From Anaerolineae bacterium (lineage in GTDB: Bacteria > Chloroflexota > Anaerolineae > Aggregatilineales > Phototrophicaceae): a DNA stretch of 52,967 bases. Under the pieces are notes generated by a model, which ran no database searches, was not told the origin of the DNA, and worked only from the letters and a program-made list of their open reading frames with translations. Location: the NCBI GenBank assembly GCA_022825675.1, contig JAJDWK010000079.1, positions 1 through 52,967 on the forward strand, given 5' to 3'. Position numbers and translations under genes: made by a program. Below are positions 34,610 to 41,277 of the stretch, piece after piece. The first letter of the stretch is position 1. Every line of letters begins with the position of its first letter.

Positions 34610-36751
34610 ATGAAACGACTGCAACCAGAAACCAGCGTGCGCACGACCTGCCCCTATTGCGGCGTCGGCTGCCAGATGGATCTGCAGATTCAAGACGGGC
34701 AGATTTTCCGCGTGGAAGCGCCATTTGACAGCGCGCCGAATTATGGCAATCTCTGCGTCAAGGGGCGCTTCGGGCTGGATTTCGCCAGCCATCCGCGCCG
34801 CCTGCGCAAACCGCTGCTGCGCGATGGCGCGCGCGGCAACTTCCGCGAGGCGAGCTGGGACGAAGCGCTGGGCTTCATCAGCCGCCGGCTGGCGCATATT
34901 GTGCGGCGGCATGGCGGCGACAGCGTGGCGACGTATGCCTGCGCCAAAGCCACCAACGAAGACAATTACATCTTCCAAAAATGGGTGCGCGCGGTGCTGA
35001 AGACCAACAATGTCGACCATTGCGCGCGGCTCTGCCATGCCGGCAGCGTGACGGGCTTGCAGCTCGCCATCGGCAGCAGCGCGATGAGCAACAGCATCGC
35101 CGAAATGGAAAACCTCGATACCTTCATCGTTACTGGCAGCAACACCACCGAGACGCATCCGGTCATCAGCCTGTTTTTGAAGAAAGCGGTGCGCAAAAAC
35201 GGCGCCAAGCTGATAGTTATCGACCCGCGCCAAATCGAGCTGACCGATTTCGCGGCGCTGTGGCTGCGGCAGAAACCCGGCACGGATGTCGCGCTTTTCC
35301 AGGCGATGGCGCATGTCATCGTCAGCGAGAAGCTCTTCAATCCCGCATTTATCGAAGCGCGCACCGAGGGCTTTGAGAGCTATATCGAATCGCTGGAGCA
35401 TTGCAGTCCCGAATGGGCGGAGGCGATCAGCGGCGTGCCGGCGGCTGATATTCGCAAAGCGGCGCGCATGTACGCAACTGCGGACCGCGCCGCCTTTTAT
35501 TGGGGCATGGGCATCAGCCAGAGCACACATGGCACCGACAATGCGCTGTCACTGACGAACCTGGCGCTGATGTGCGGGCATGCCGGCAAACCGGGCACGG
35601 GGCTGAACCCCCTGCGCGGGCAGAATAATGTGCAGGGCTGCTCGGATAGCGGCGGCTTGCCCAATGTGTATACCGCCTATCAATCGGTGTCGGACCCCGC
35701 TATCCGCCAAAAATTTGAAGCCGCCTGGCGCTGCGCGCTTAATCCCGCGCCGGGCTTGACCGTCACCGAGATGGTGGATGGCGCCTTGACCGGGCAAATT
35801 CGCGCCATGGTCGTCATGGGCGAGAACCCGATGATGAGCGAGCCGAATTTATCTCACGCCCGGCACGCGCTGGAAGAGCTGGATTTGCTGGTCTGCATCG
35901 ACATTTTCATGAACGAAACTGGCGAAATGGCGGATGTCATCTTGCCCTCCGCCAGCTTCGCCGAAAAAGACGGCACTTTCACCAACAGCGACCGCCGCGT
36001 CCAGCGGGTGCGCCAGGCGCTGCCGGCGGTGGGCGAATCGCTGCCGGACTGGCAGATAGTTTGCGCTTTGGCGCGGCGTATGGAAGCGGCGCTGGGCATC
36101 AAAGAAAGCGCCGGCTTCGACTATGCCGACCCCGAAGAAATTTGGGAAGAGATGCGGCGGCTGACGCCCGATTTCTTCGGCATAACCTATGCGCGGCTGG
36201 AGGCGGAGGGCGGCGTGCATTGGCCCTGCCCGGCGGCGGAGCATCCCGGCACGCCCTACCTCTTTGAAGACGAGTTCCCCCGCGGCAAAGGCAAGTTTTG
36301 GGCGCTGGAATATGGCAGCGAAAGCGAGCTGCCCGATGAAGACTATCCCTACCACCTCACGACCGGGCGCGTGCTTTTCCACTGGCATGGCGGCACGATG
36401 ACGCGCAGCTCACGGCTGGAGCAGGCTTTCCCGGTGCCGCTGGTGGAGATGCACCCGGCGGATGCGGGCGCGCTGCGGCTGGTTTCGGGCGATTGGCTGC
36501 GCATCAGCTCGCGGCGGGGCGCGGTCGAGTGCCAGGTTATGGTGACGGGGCGCTCGCCAGCGGGCACAGTGTTTCTGCCCTTCCATTTTGTGGAGGCGGC
36601 TGCCAATTTGCTGACGCTGGACAAAATCGACCCGCGGGCGAAAATACCGGATTTCAAGATGGCGGCGGTCAAGCTGGAGAAGCTGGAGCGCCCGGCCTCC
36701 GCATTAGAGGGGCAAGGCGCGATCAAAGATCCGACGCGCTATGTGCATTAG
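34610..36751 (+). CDS. fdhA: Formate dehydrogenase catalytic (molybdopterin) subunit
   Basis: 713 aa, MGD-dependent oxidoreductase. The N-terminal 4Fe-4S site is CPYCGVGC plus NLCVKG (about residues 14-48). The Mo ligand region reads ARLCHAGSVTGL, so it is the cysteine, not the selenocysteine, form (codon TGC); the following His is the conserved proton-transfer residue. Further signatures are GSNTTETHPV, GMGISQSTHGTDN, RGQNNVQGCSDSG, MNETGEMADVILPS and the C-terminal MGD domain TTGRVLFHWHGGTMTR. It lacks the N-terminal NuoG-like Fe-S extension of FdsA; that part is encoded separately at 42285. There is a strong promoter and GAGGAGG site. The MNT gene begins 8 nt after its stop. Confidence 0.9.
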   Translation: MKRLQPETSVRTTCPYCGVGCQMDLQIQDGQIFRVEAPFDSAPNYGNLCVKGRFGLDFASHPRRLRKPLLRDGARGNFREASWDEALGFISRRLAHIVRRHGGDSVATYACAKATNEDNYIFQKWVRAVLKTNNVDHCARLCHAGSVTGLQLAIGSSAMSNSIAEMENLDTFIVTGSNTTETHPVISLFLKKAVRKNGAKLIVIDPRQIELTDFAALWLRQKPGTDVALFQAMAHVIVSEKLFNPAFIEARTEGFESYIESLEHCSPEWAEAISGVPAADIRKAARMYATADRAAFYWGMGISQSTHGTDNALSLTNLALMCGHAGKPGTGLNPLRGQNNVQGCSDSGGLPNVYTAYQSVSDPAIRQKFEAAWRCALNPAPGLTVTEMVDGALTGQIRAMVVMGENPMMSEPNLSHARHALEELDLLVCIDIFMNETGEMADVILPSASFAEKDGTFTNSDRRVQRVRQALPAVGESLPDWQIVCALARRMEAALGIKESAGFDYADPEEIWEEMRRLTPDFFGITYARLEAEGGVHWPCPAAEHPGTPYLFEDEFPRGKGKFWALEYGSESELPDEDYPYHLTTGRVLFHWHGGTMTRSSRLEQAFPVPLVEMHPADAGALRLVSGDWLRISSRRGAVECQVMVTGRSPAGTVFLPFHFVEAAANLLTLDKIDPRAKIPDFKMAAVKLEKLERPASALEGQGAIKDPTRYVH

Positions 36752-36759
36752 GAGCGAGC

Positions 36760-37170
36760 ATGGACGAGGCGCTGAGCCTGGAATTGCCCTTAGACAAAAT
36801 CCGCGAGTATTGCGCCGGGCAGCCGATTTTGCGGCTGTCTGTGTTCGGCTCGGCGCTGCGTGGGGAGCTGAGGCCGGAAAGCGACATTGATATTCTCGCC
36901 GAGTATGCTCCCGGCGCGACAGTAACTTTGTTGACCTTGGCTGGGCATGAGATTGACCTTGGCGAATTAATTGGGCGAAAAGTCGACCTGCGCCTGCCAG
37001 GAGAATTAGCCGAGTCCTTTCGGCAGCAAGTTGCAGCCAGCGCGAGCTTGATTTATGAAGAGGGGGCAAATTCACAATTATCGGGCGATTGTGCTAACGG
37101 TAGTTTGGGATACGATTATTGTAGATATACCGTTTCTCATCGACGAATTGCGGCGAATACTGGACGATGA
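36760..37170 (+). CDS. MNT nucleotidyltransferase, cassette 1 (intact active site, aberrant tail)
   Basis: 136 aa. The MNT domain (about 1-100) has the full GSX10DXD signature: GSALRGELRPESDID at about 28-42. Proteins of this family (MntA) neutralise HEPN toxins by transferring AMP from ATP to a Tyr of the toxin. The normal C-terminus is near residue 100 (SLIYEEG). The last 35 residues here are a readthrough caused by loss of the native stop in the deletion that removed most of the partner HEPN gene, so that tail is not homologous to anything. AGGAG lies 6 nt before the ATG. The gene lies 8 nt after fdhA. G+C is lower than in the FDH genes. Confidence 0.82.
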   Translation: MDEALSLELPLDKIREYCAGQPILRLSVFGSALRGELRPESDIDILAEYAPGATVTLLTLAGHEIDLGELIGRKVDLRLPGELAESFRQQVAASASLIYEEGANSQLSGDCANGSLGYDYCRYTVSHRRIAANTGR

Positions 37171-37180
37171 GACAAGCTGA
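37055..37180 (+). pseudogene. HEPN toxin gene of cassette 1, internally deleted
   Basis: A 41-codon frame starts at an ATG that overlaps the MNT gene in the same way as in cassettes 2 and 3. It begins MKRGQ, then jumps to IHNYRAIVLTVVWDTIIVDI and PFLIDELRRILDD. Aligned to the cassette 3 HEPN, residues 7-9 (HNY) match its H83-Y85, so about 76 residues (about 228 nt, in frame) including the catalytic Arg are missing. The C-terminal helix is perfectly preserved, implying a single clean deletion. It cannot be an active HEPN nuclease. A small residual peptide could still be made. Confidence 0.8.
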
Positions 37181-37205
37181 AATGCAGCATTGGGACAAGA
37201 CGAAT

Positions 37206-37517
37206 ATGAGCGAAACGATTAGCCTCGACCTGCCGCTGGATGAAATCCGCGAGTATTGCGCCGGGCAGCCGATTCGCAGATTATGTGAACTAGCCCCTGA
37301 GTTTGAAGGCTGGCTGAGGCCAGATACAGACATTGGCTTCTTGGTCGACTATGCTCCCGGCACCGTCGTTACCCTTCTTGATATGGCTGGGCACGAAATT
37401 GACTTAAGCGAAATCCTGGGCAGAGGGGTGACTTTGCATACATCAAATGGACTTAGCCGCGGTTCTTTGCAGCGCTACATCGGAAATGCAAGGCTTGTCT
37501 ATGAGACTAAACCCTAA
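37206..37517 (+). CDS. MNT-like protein, cassette 2 (active site destroyed)
   Basis: 103 aa. It aligns without gaps to the MNT proteins of cassettes 1 and 3 (LPLDEIREYCAGQPI; LVDYAPGTVVTLLDMAGHEI). However, the catalytic GS is AP and the DXD is DIG: the stretch reads LAPEFEGWLRPDTDIGFL where the others have FGSA(A/L)RGELRPESDID(L/I)L. Two of the three signature elements are lost, so AMP transfer is not expected. The reading frame is otherwise intact and the protein fold probably preserved, which argues for retained binding function or recent loss. Its 3' end overlaps the HEPN start (ATG at 37501) by 17 nt. Confidence 0.82.
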   Translation: MSETISLDLPLDEIREYCAGQPIRRLCELAPEFEGWLRPDTDIGFLVDYAPGTVVTLLDMAGHEIDLSEILGRGVTLHTSNGLSRGSLQRYIGNARLVYETKP

Positions 37518-37857
37518 AAACGACCCGGACCAGCTAGCGCATATGCTGGCGGCAGCGCAAGAAGCCCAAGGATTTGCCTACAGTCTTACAAAACCAGCAT
37601 TCCAAGAGAACCGTGTTTTGCAATTGGCTATAGAGAGATTGGTGCAAAATATTGGCGAAGCAGCCAGCCATCTATCCGAGCAATTCAAACGCGAGCATGT
37701 GCATATTCCTTGGGCAAAAATGATTGGCATGCGGCATCGCCTGGTTCATGACTTCGCCGCAGTGGACCTGGACATCGTCTGGGATACAGTTCAATATAGC
37801 TTGCCGCCGCTCATTGCGGATTTGCAGCGGCTAATGGACGAGGAATTTGCATCATGA
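37501..37857 (+). CDS. HEPN-domain toxin (HepT/DUF86-like), cassette 2
   Basis: 118-aa all-helical HEPN protein with the ribonuclease motif RX4H intact: R78 and H83 in GMRHRLVHDF. Flanking family blocks IGEAASHL, IPWAKMIGM, VDLDIVWDTV and LPPLIADLQRLM are complete, making this the only full-length HEPN of the three. In HepT toxins the motif extends to RX4HXY, and that Tyr is the residue AMPylated by MntA. Here the position is Phe (F85). It may therefore be insensitive to AMPylation, or have lost activity. It is translationally coupled to the catalytically dead MNT upstream and overlaps the next MNT gene by 4 nt. Confidence 0.85.
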   Translation: MRLNPKNDPDQLAHMLAAAQEAQGFAYSLTKPAFQENRVLQLAIERLVQNIGEAASHLSEQFKREHVHIPWAKMIGMRHRLVHDFAAVDLDIVWDTVQYSLPPLIADLQRLMDEEFAS

Positions 37858-38165
37858 GCAACGCGCGACTAATGGACCTGCCGCTGGAGGAAATCCGTGA
37901 GTATTGCGCCGGGCAGCCGATTTTGCGGCTATCTGTGTTCGGCTCGGCAGCGCGTGGGGAGCTGAGGCCGGAAAGCGATATTGACTTGCTGGTCGAGTAT
38001 GAGCCTGGCGCTACTGTCGGTTTGTTTGCTATGGGCGGGCACCTGACAGACTTGAGCGAAATAGTCGACCGGCGTGTCGACCTATGCACTCCGAAAGGGC
38101 TAAGTCCTTACATTCGCGATGAAATTTTGGAAAGCGCGAGGCTCATCTATGAAAAGGAGCCGTGA
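37854..38165 (+). CDS. MNT nucleotidyltransferase antitoxin, cassette 3
   Basis: 103 aa with an intact GSX10DXD signature (GSAARGELRPESDID, about 36-50) and the expected short length. It should transfer AMP from ATP to a HEPN partner. It starts in a 4-nt overlap (ATGA) with the stop of the cassette 2 HEPN; GAGGA lies upstream. Its own end overlaps the cassette 3 HEPN start by 17 nt, the arrangement usual for coupled MNT-HEPN pairs. It is closely related to the cassette 1 MNT (EIREYCAGQPILRLSVFGSA is nearly shared). Confidence 0.88.
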   Translation: MSNARLMDLPLEEIREYCAGQPILRLSVFGSAARGELRPESDIDLLVEYEPGATVGLFAMGGHLTDLSEIVDRRVDLCTPKGLSPYIRDEILESARLIYEKEP

Positions 38166-38460
38166 ACGCGACCGCTTCCACTTGTTGAAGATGCGCGACG
38201 CCTCCCTTCTAGCGCGGAAAGTCGTTCGTGGACGGAAGCGCAGCGACTTGAACAATGACGAATTATTTCAACTCGGTCTGGCGAAAGCGGTGGAACTCAT
38301 TGGAGAATCTGCCAACCGCATCTCTAATGAATTGCAGCAAACGCATCCTCAAATACCTTGGCGACAAATCATTGGTATGCGACATGTGCTGGTACACAAT
38401 TATTGGCTCGTTGAGATGGACGAAGTTTGGGACGCGGTTCAGAATGACATCCCCCGCTGA
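38149..38460 (+). CDS. HEPN-domain toxin, cassette 3 (C-terminus truncated by a one-base slip)
   Basis: 103 aa. It has the complete RX4HXY motif (R78, H83, Y85 in MRHVLVHNY) and IPWRQIIGM. The frame ends at TGA 38458-38460 just after QNDIPR. If the C5 run at 38451-38455 had one more C, translation would continue as PLIDQLHQLIKAEEERRKR to a TGA at 38511-38513, restoring the C-terminal helix seen in cassette 2 (LPPLIADLQRLM) and overlapping the mobA ATG by 4 nt. So a one-base deletion, or a sequencing error in a homopolymer, has truncated it by about 20 residues. The catalytic core is untouched, so activity may or may not remain. Confidence 0.82.
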   Translation: MKRSRERDRFHLLKMRDASLLARKVVRGRKRSDLNNDELFQLGLAKAVELIGESANRISNELQQTHPQIPWRQIIGMRHVLVHNYWLVEMDEVWDAVQNDIPR

Positions 38461-38509
38461 TCGACCAACTGCATCAACTCATCAAAGCTGAAGAAGAACG
38501 GCGCAAGAG

Positions 38510-39121
38510 ATGAGCGCGCTTCAAGAAGCAATCTCCCTCGCCATCATCGCCGGCGGGCAGAGCCGCCGCATGGGGCGTGACAAAGCCTTCATCAAGCTGG
38601 GCGGCAAGCCCATAATCCAGCATGTGCTCGAGCGCAGCGCCAGCCTGCAGCCGGCGCAGACGATGCTCATCACCAACAGTCCGCGGCAATACGCCTTCCT
38701 GGGGCTGCCGATGCACGGCGACGCCCTGCCGGGCACAGGCGCTTTGGGCGGAATTTATACGGCGCTCCTGCAAGCGCGGTCACCCTGGGTATTGACGCTG
38801 GCATGCGACATGCCCTTCGTCAGCCCCGGCTTGCTGCAGTATATGGCGTCGCTGATAGACGATGAGCACGATATTGTGGTGCCGCGCGTTGACGGCTATC
38901 CGCAGGCATTACACGCTCTCTACCGCAAAACCTGCCTCCCGCCCATCCGCGCGCAATTGGCGGCGCAGCGCCTGAAGATTATTCGCTTTTACGGGCGGAT
39001 GCGCGTGCGCTATCTTGATGAAGCGGAGTATGCGCCTTTTGCTGACGCTGCCCGCGCCTTCCTCAACCTCAACACGCCCGCCGAGCTGGCGGCTGCCGTC
39101 AAGCTGCTGGACGGGGCATGA
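38510..39121 (+). CDS. mobA: Molybdenum cofactor guanylyltransferase
   Basis: 203 aa. It attaches GMP to molybdopterin to form MGD, the cofactor required by FdhA. The N-terminal GTP-binding signature is LAIIAGGQSRRMGRDKAFI, followed by LGGKPIIQHVL, GTGALGGIYTAL and the Mg-binding LACDMPFVSPGLL. A C-terminal FLNLNTPAEL motif is typical of MobA. Its presence downstream of fdhA makes functional sense; the toxin-antitoxin cassettes in between do not. The upstream site is weak, so translation may depend on coupling to the (restored) HEPN frame that would overlap its ATG. Confidence 0.9.
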   Translation: MSALQEAISLAIIAGGQSRRMGRDKAFIKLGGKPIIQHVLERSASLQPAQTMLITNSPRQYAFLGLPMHGDALPGTGALGGIYTALLQARSPWVLTLACDMPFVSPGLLQYMASLIDDEHDIVVPRVDGYPQALHALYRKTCLPPIRAQLAAQRLKIIRFYGRMRVRYLDEAEYAPFADAARAFLNLNTPAELAAAVKLLDGA

Positions 39122-39125
39122 GCAG

Positions 39126-39511
39126 CAGGGCAATTGCATCAAATTATTCTTCACCACAAAGACACAAAGGACACAAATTTTTTCTTGAAATGGCTCTTTG
39201 CCTCTTCATGTATCAGGGCAGTCTGTACACACTCCTCACCACCGAGAACACAGAAGTAAGTGCAAGTAAGTCATGCGAAAACAAAATGACCTTTGCCCTG
39301 GTATCATACCCACACAACATCCCAAGCCGTAGGGGCGAGCCAAGGCTCGCCCCTACATTTCCAATTACTTTGTTGGATTTACTGAGGAAAATCGAGCACA
39401 CCGAGAATAGATTTAAAGAGGCTTCTCAAGCATTTCTCGGTATACTCGGTGGTTAAATTTGCGTTGGATTCCGCCCGTTGTGGCGAATGTCTTTTTCATG
39501 CAATTGCCCTG
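39126..39511. repeat. MITE-like repeat, copy 4 (about 386 bp, with nested palindrome)
   Basis: The termini are CAGGGCAATTGCATCAA (39126-39142) and CATGCAATTGCCCTG (39497-39511), a good inverted pair. Blocks in order are: CACCACAAAGACACAAAGGA, TTTTTTCTTGAAATGGCTCT, GGGCAGTCTGTACACA, CACCGAGAACACAGAAG, an insertion of about 130 bp (39257-39375) carrying AAGTAAGTCATGCGAAAAC and the palindromic repeat, then CACACCGAGAATAGATTTAA, GAGGCTTCTCAAGCATTTCT, CGTTGGATTCCGCCCGTTGT and GGCGAATGTCTTTTT. Confidence 0.82.
39329..39375. repeat. Palindromic intergenic repeat, copy 3 (nested)
   Basis: Arms GTAGGGGCGAGCC (39329-39341) and GGCTCGCCCCTAC (39344-39356) with spacer AA, followed by the CATTTCCAATTACTTTGTTG trailer to 39375. 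It sits inside MITE-like copy 4; its upstream flank (CACACAACATCCCAAGCC) is the same as at copy 2. Confidence 0.85.
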
Positions 39512-39552
39512 GGCTGAGCAACGGGGCAAGCGCCAGCAGCGGCAAAATCTGC

Positions 39553-39558
39553 TACAAT
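39553..39558 (+). promoter_or_regulatory. Extended -10 element before the NuoEF-like gene
   Basis: TACAAT preceded by TGC (TGCTACAAT) at 39550-39558. The start codon at 39565 lies about 7 nt downstream, where transcription would begin, and no Shine-Dalgarno is present, so a leaderless transcript is suggested. No clear -35 is seen. Confidence 0.45.
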
Positions 39559-39564
39559 CAGGGC

Positions 39565-41271
39565 ATGCAGCCGCAAGCGAAGTTGGACAGCATTTTAGCC
39601 GCCTACCGCGGGCGCGGGCGCGATGCCCTGCTGCCCGCCCTGTGGGAGCTGCAGACGGCTTTCGGCAGCATCAGCCCGCCGCAGGTGCGGCAGCTCTCGT
39701 ATTGCTTGCGTGTGCCCGAGGCGGACATCTTCGGCGTCATCGGCTTTTATACGCTTTTTCACGACAGTCCGACCGGGCGCCGCATCATTCGCGTATGCAG
39801 CGACCCGAGCTGCGCGCTGGCGGGCGCTGACGCAATCTTACGCGAGCTTTGCGAACGGCTGGCGATTCCCGCCGATGCCACAACTGCTGACGGCGAATAC
39901 ACCGTGGAGCATTCGCCTTGCCTCGGCATGTGTGATTATGCGCCCGCGGCATTGGTCAGCGCCCGCGGCGCCGGCGAGCGGGCGCTGCCGCGGGTTACAG
40001 TTGACGCGCTGTTGGGGGACTGGGATGGCGGCTATTTCATGGCGGCAGGGGATAAGCGCTCGGCGCTGCTGGACGCATCGCTGGCAGCCGCCCCGCAGAC
40101 GCTGGCGGACTATGGCGATTACGCGGCGCTGCGTCAGGCGCTGACGGGCATGAGGCCCGCCGCCCTCATCGCCGAAGTGCAAGCCTCCGGGCTTATCGGG
40201 CGCGGCGGCGCCGCCTTCCCCACAGGGCTGAAGTGGAAGTTCACGCGGGAAGCGGCGGGTGCCGTCAAATATGTCGTCTGCAACGCTGACGAAAGCGAGC
40301 CCGGCACCTTCAAAGACCGCGTATTGCTGGAGCACCGCCCCCACCTGGTGCTGGAGGGCATCGCGCTGGCGGCTTATGCCGTTGGCGCGGGGAAAGCCTA
40401 CCTCTTCATCCGCGGCGAATACCCCAAGGCGACGGCGATACTGGCAGCGGCAATCGCCGAAGCCGAGGCGCAAAATCTGCTGGGCACGGGCATCATGGGC
40501 AGCGATTTCGGCTTAACTGTCGAAATACGGCGCGGCGCTGGCGCTTATATCTGCGGGGAAGAGACGGCGCTCTTCGAAGCTATCGAGGGCAAGCGCGGCT
40601 TCCCGCGTATGAAGCCGCCTTACCCCACCACTTACGGCTTGTTTGGCAAACCGACCGCCGCCAACAATGTCGAGACCTTAGCCGCCGTGCCGCCGATTGT
40701 GCGGCGCGGGGCGCAGTGGTTCAAGGGCATCGGCAGCGCTGACAGCGCTGGTCCCAAGCTGGTATCGGTCAGCGGGCATATCGCCAAGCCCGGCGTCTAT
40801 GAGATTGAACCGGGGCTGACTTTGCGCCGCTTCCTCGATGACTACTGCGGCGGCGTGGTGGGCGAGCTGCAAGCGGTGTTGATGGGCGGCGCTGCCGGCA
40901 GCTTCCTGCTACCTGCGGAAATTGATGTGCCGCTGACATTCGAGGACCTGCGCGCCGCTGGCAGCACCTTCGGCTCGGGCGCGGTGATGGTATTTAATGC
41001 GACCGCCGACCTGCGCGATGTCTTGCGGCGAGTTGGGCGCTTCTTCCAGCATGAAAGCTGCGGCAAGTGCTTCCCCTGTCAGCTGGGCACGCAGCGTCAA
41101 GCCGAGATATTGGAGCGGCTGGAAGCGCCGCTGGCGGGCGATGCCCAGCGGCTGCTGGATGTGGGCATGACGATGACGGAAGCCTCGATATGCGGCTTGG
41201 GGCATACAGCGGGCATGGCGGTGATGAGCGCGCTGGAGAAGTTCCCGGGTTTGTTTGCGGAGGAGGGCTAG
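39565..41271 (+). CDS. fdhB: NuoE/NuoF-like fused NADH-binding subunit of formate dehydrogenase
   Basis: 568 aa. The N-terminal part (about 1-150) is a thioredoxin-like [2Fe-2S] domain with ligands in CSDPSC and CLGMC. The remainder is a NuoF-type flavoprotein: GRGGAAFPTGLKWKF (FMN/NADH site), NADESEPGTFKDR, GAGAYICGEETALFEAIEG, an SLBB segment (SVSGHIAKPGVYEIEPG) and the C-terminal 4Fe-4S motif ESCGKCFPCQLG. It should pass electrons from formate to NAD+, as in FdsGB, HoxF-like or bifurcating enzymes. The ATG at 39565 is chosen because the homology starts there. The gene symbol is by role; the naming of such subunits varies. Confidence 0.88.
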   Translation: MQPQAKLDSILAAYRGRGRDALLPALWELQTAFGSISPPQVRQLSYCLRVPEADIFGVIGFYTLFHDSPTGRRIIRVCSDPSCALAGADAILRELCERLAIPADATTADGEYTVEHSPCLGMCDYAPAALVSARGAGERALPRVTVDALLGDWDGGYFMAAGDKRSALLDASLAAAPQTLADYGDYAALRQALTGMRPAALIAEVQASGLIGRGGAAFPTGLKWKFTREAAGAVKYVVCNADESEPGTFKDRVLLEHRPHLVLEGIALAAYAVGAGKAYLFIRGEYPKATAILAAAIAEAEAQNLLGTGIMGSDFGLTVEIRRGAGAYICGEETALFEAIEGKRGFPRMKPPYPTTYGLFGKPTAANNVETLAAVPPIVRRGAQWFKGIGSADSAGPKLVSVSGHIAKPGVYEIEPGLTLRRFLDDYCGGVVGELQAVLMGGAAGSFLLPAEIDVPLTFEDLRAAGSTFGSGAVMVFNATADLRDVLRRVGRFFQHESCGKCFPCQLGTQRQAEILERLEAPLAGDAQRLLDVGMTMTEASICGLGHTAGMAVMSALEKFPGLFAEEG

Positions 41272-41277
41272 ACGCCG

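Larger units (their letters stand above)
39122..39564. other. Intergenic region: composite MITE-like repeat plus fdhB promoter
   Basis: Repeat copy 4 (39126-39511) occupies almost the entire gap between mobA and the NuoEF-like gene, starting 4 nt after the mobA stop. The remaining 53 nt contain the TGCTACAAT extended -10 and the start codon region. No gene is seen here. Confidence 0.75.

Noticed and set aside
35020..35060. Possible selenocysteine formate dehydrogenase
   Set aside because: The Mo-ligand position has TGC (Cys), not TGA, and the frame is continuous.
34502..35530. Minus-strand open frame opposite fdhA
   Set aside because: It is a shadow of the strongly supported fdhA gene and has no recognisable domain.
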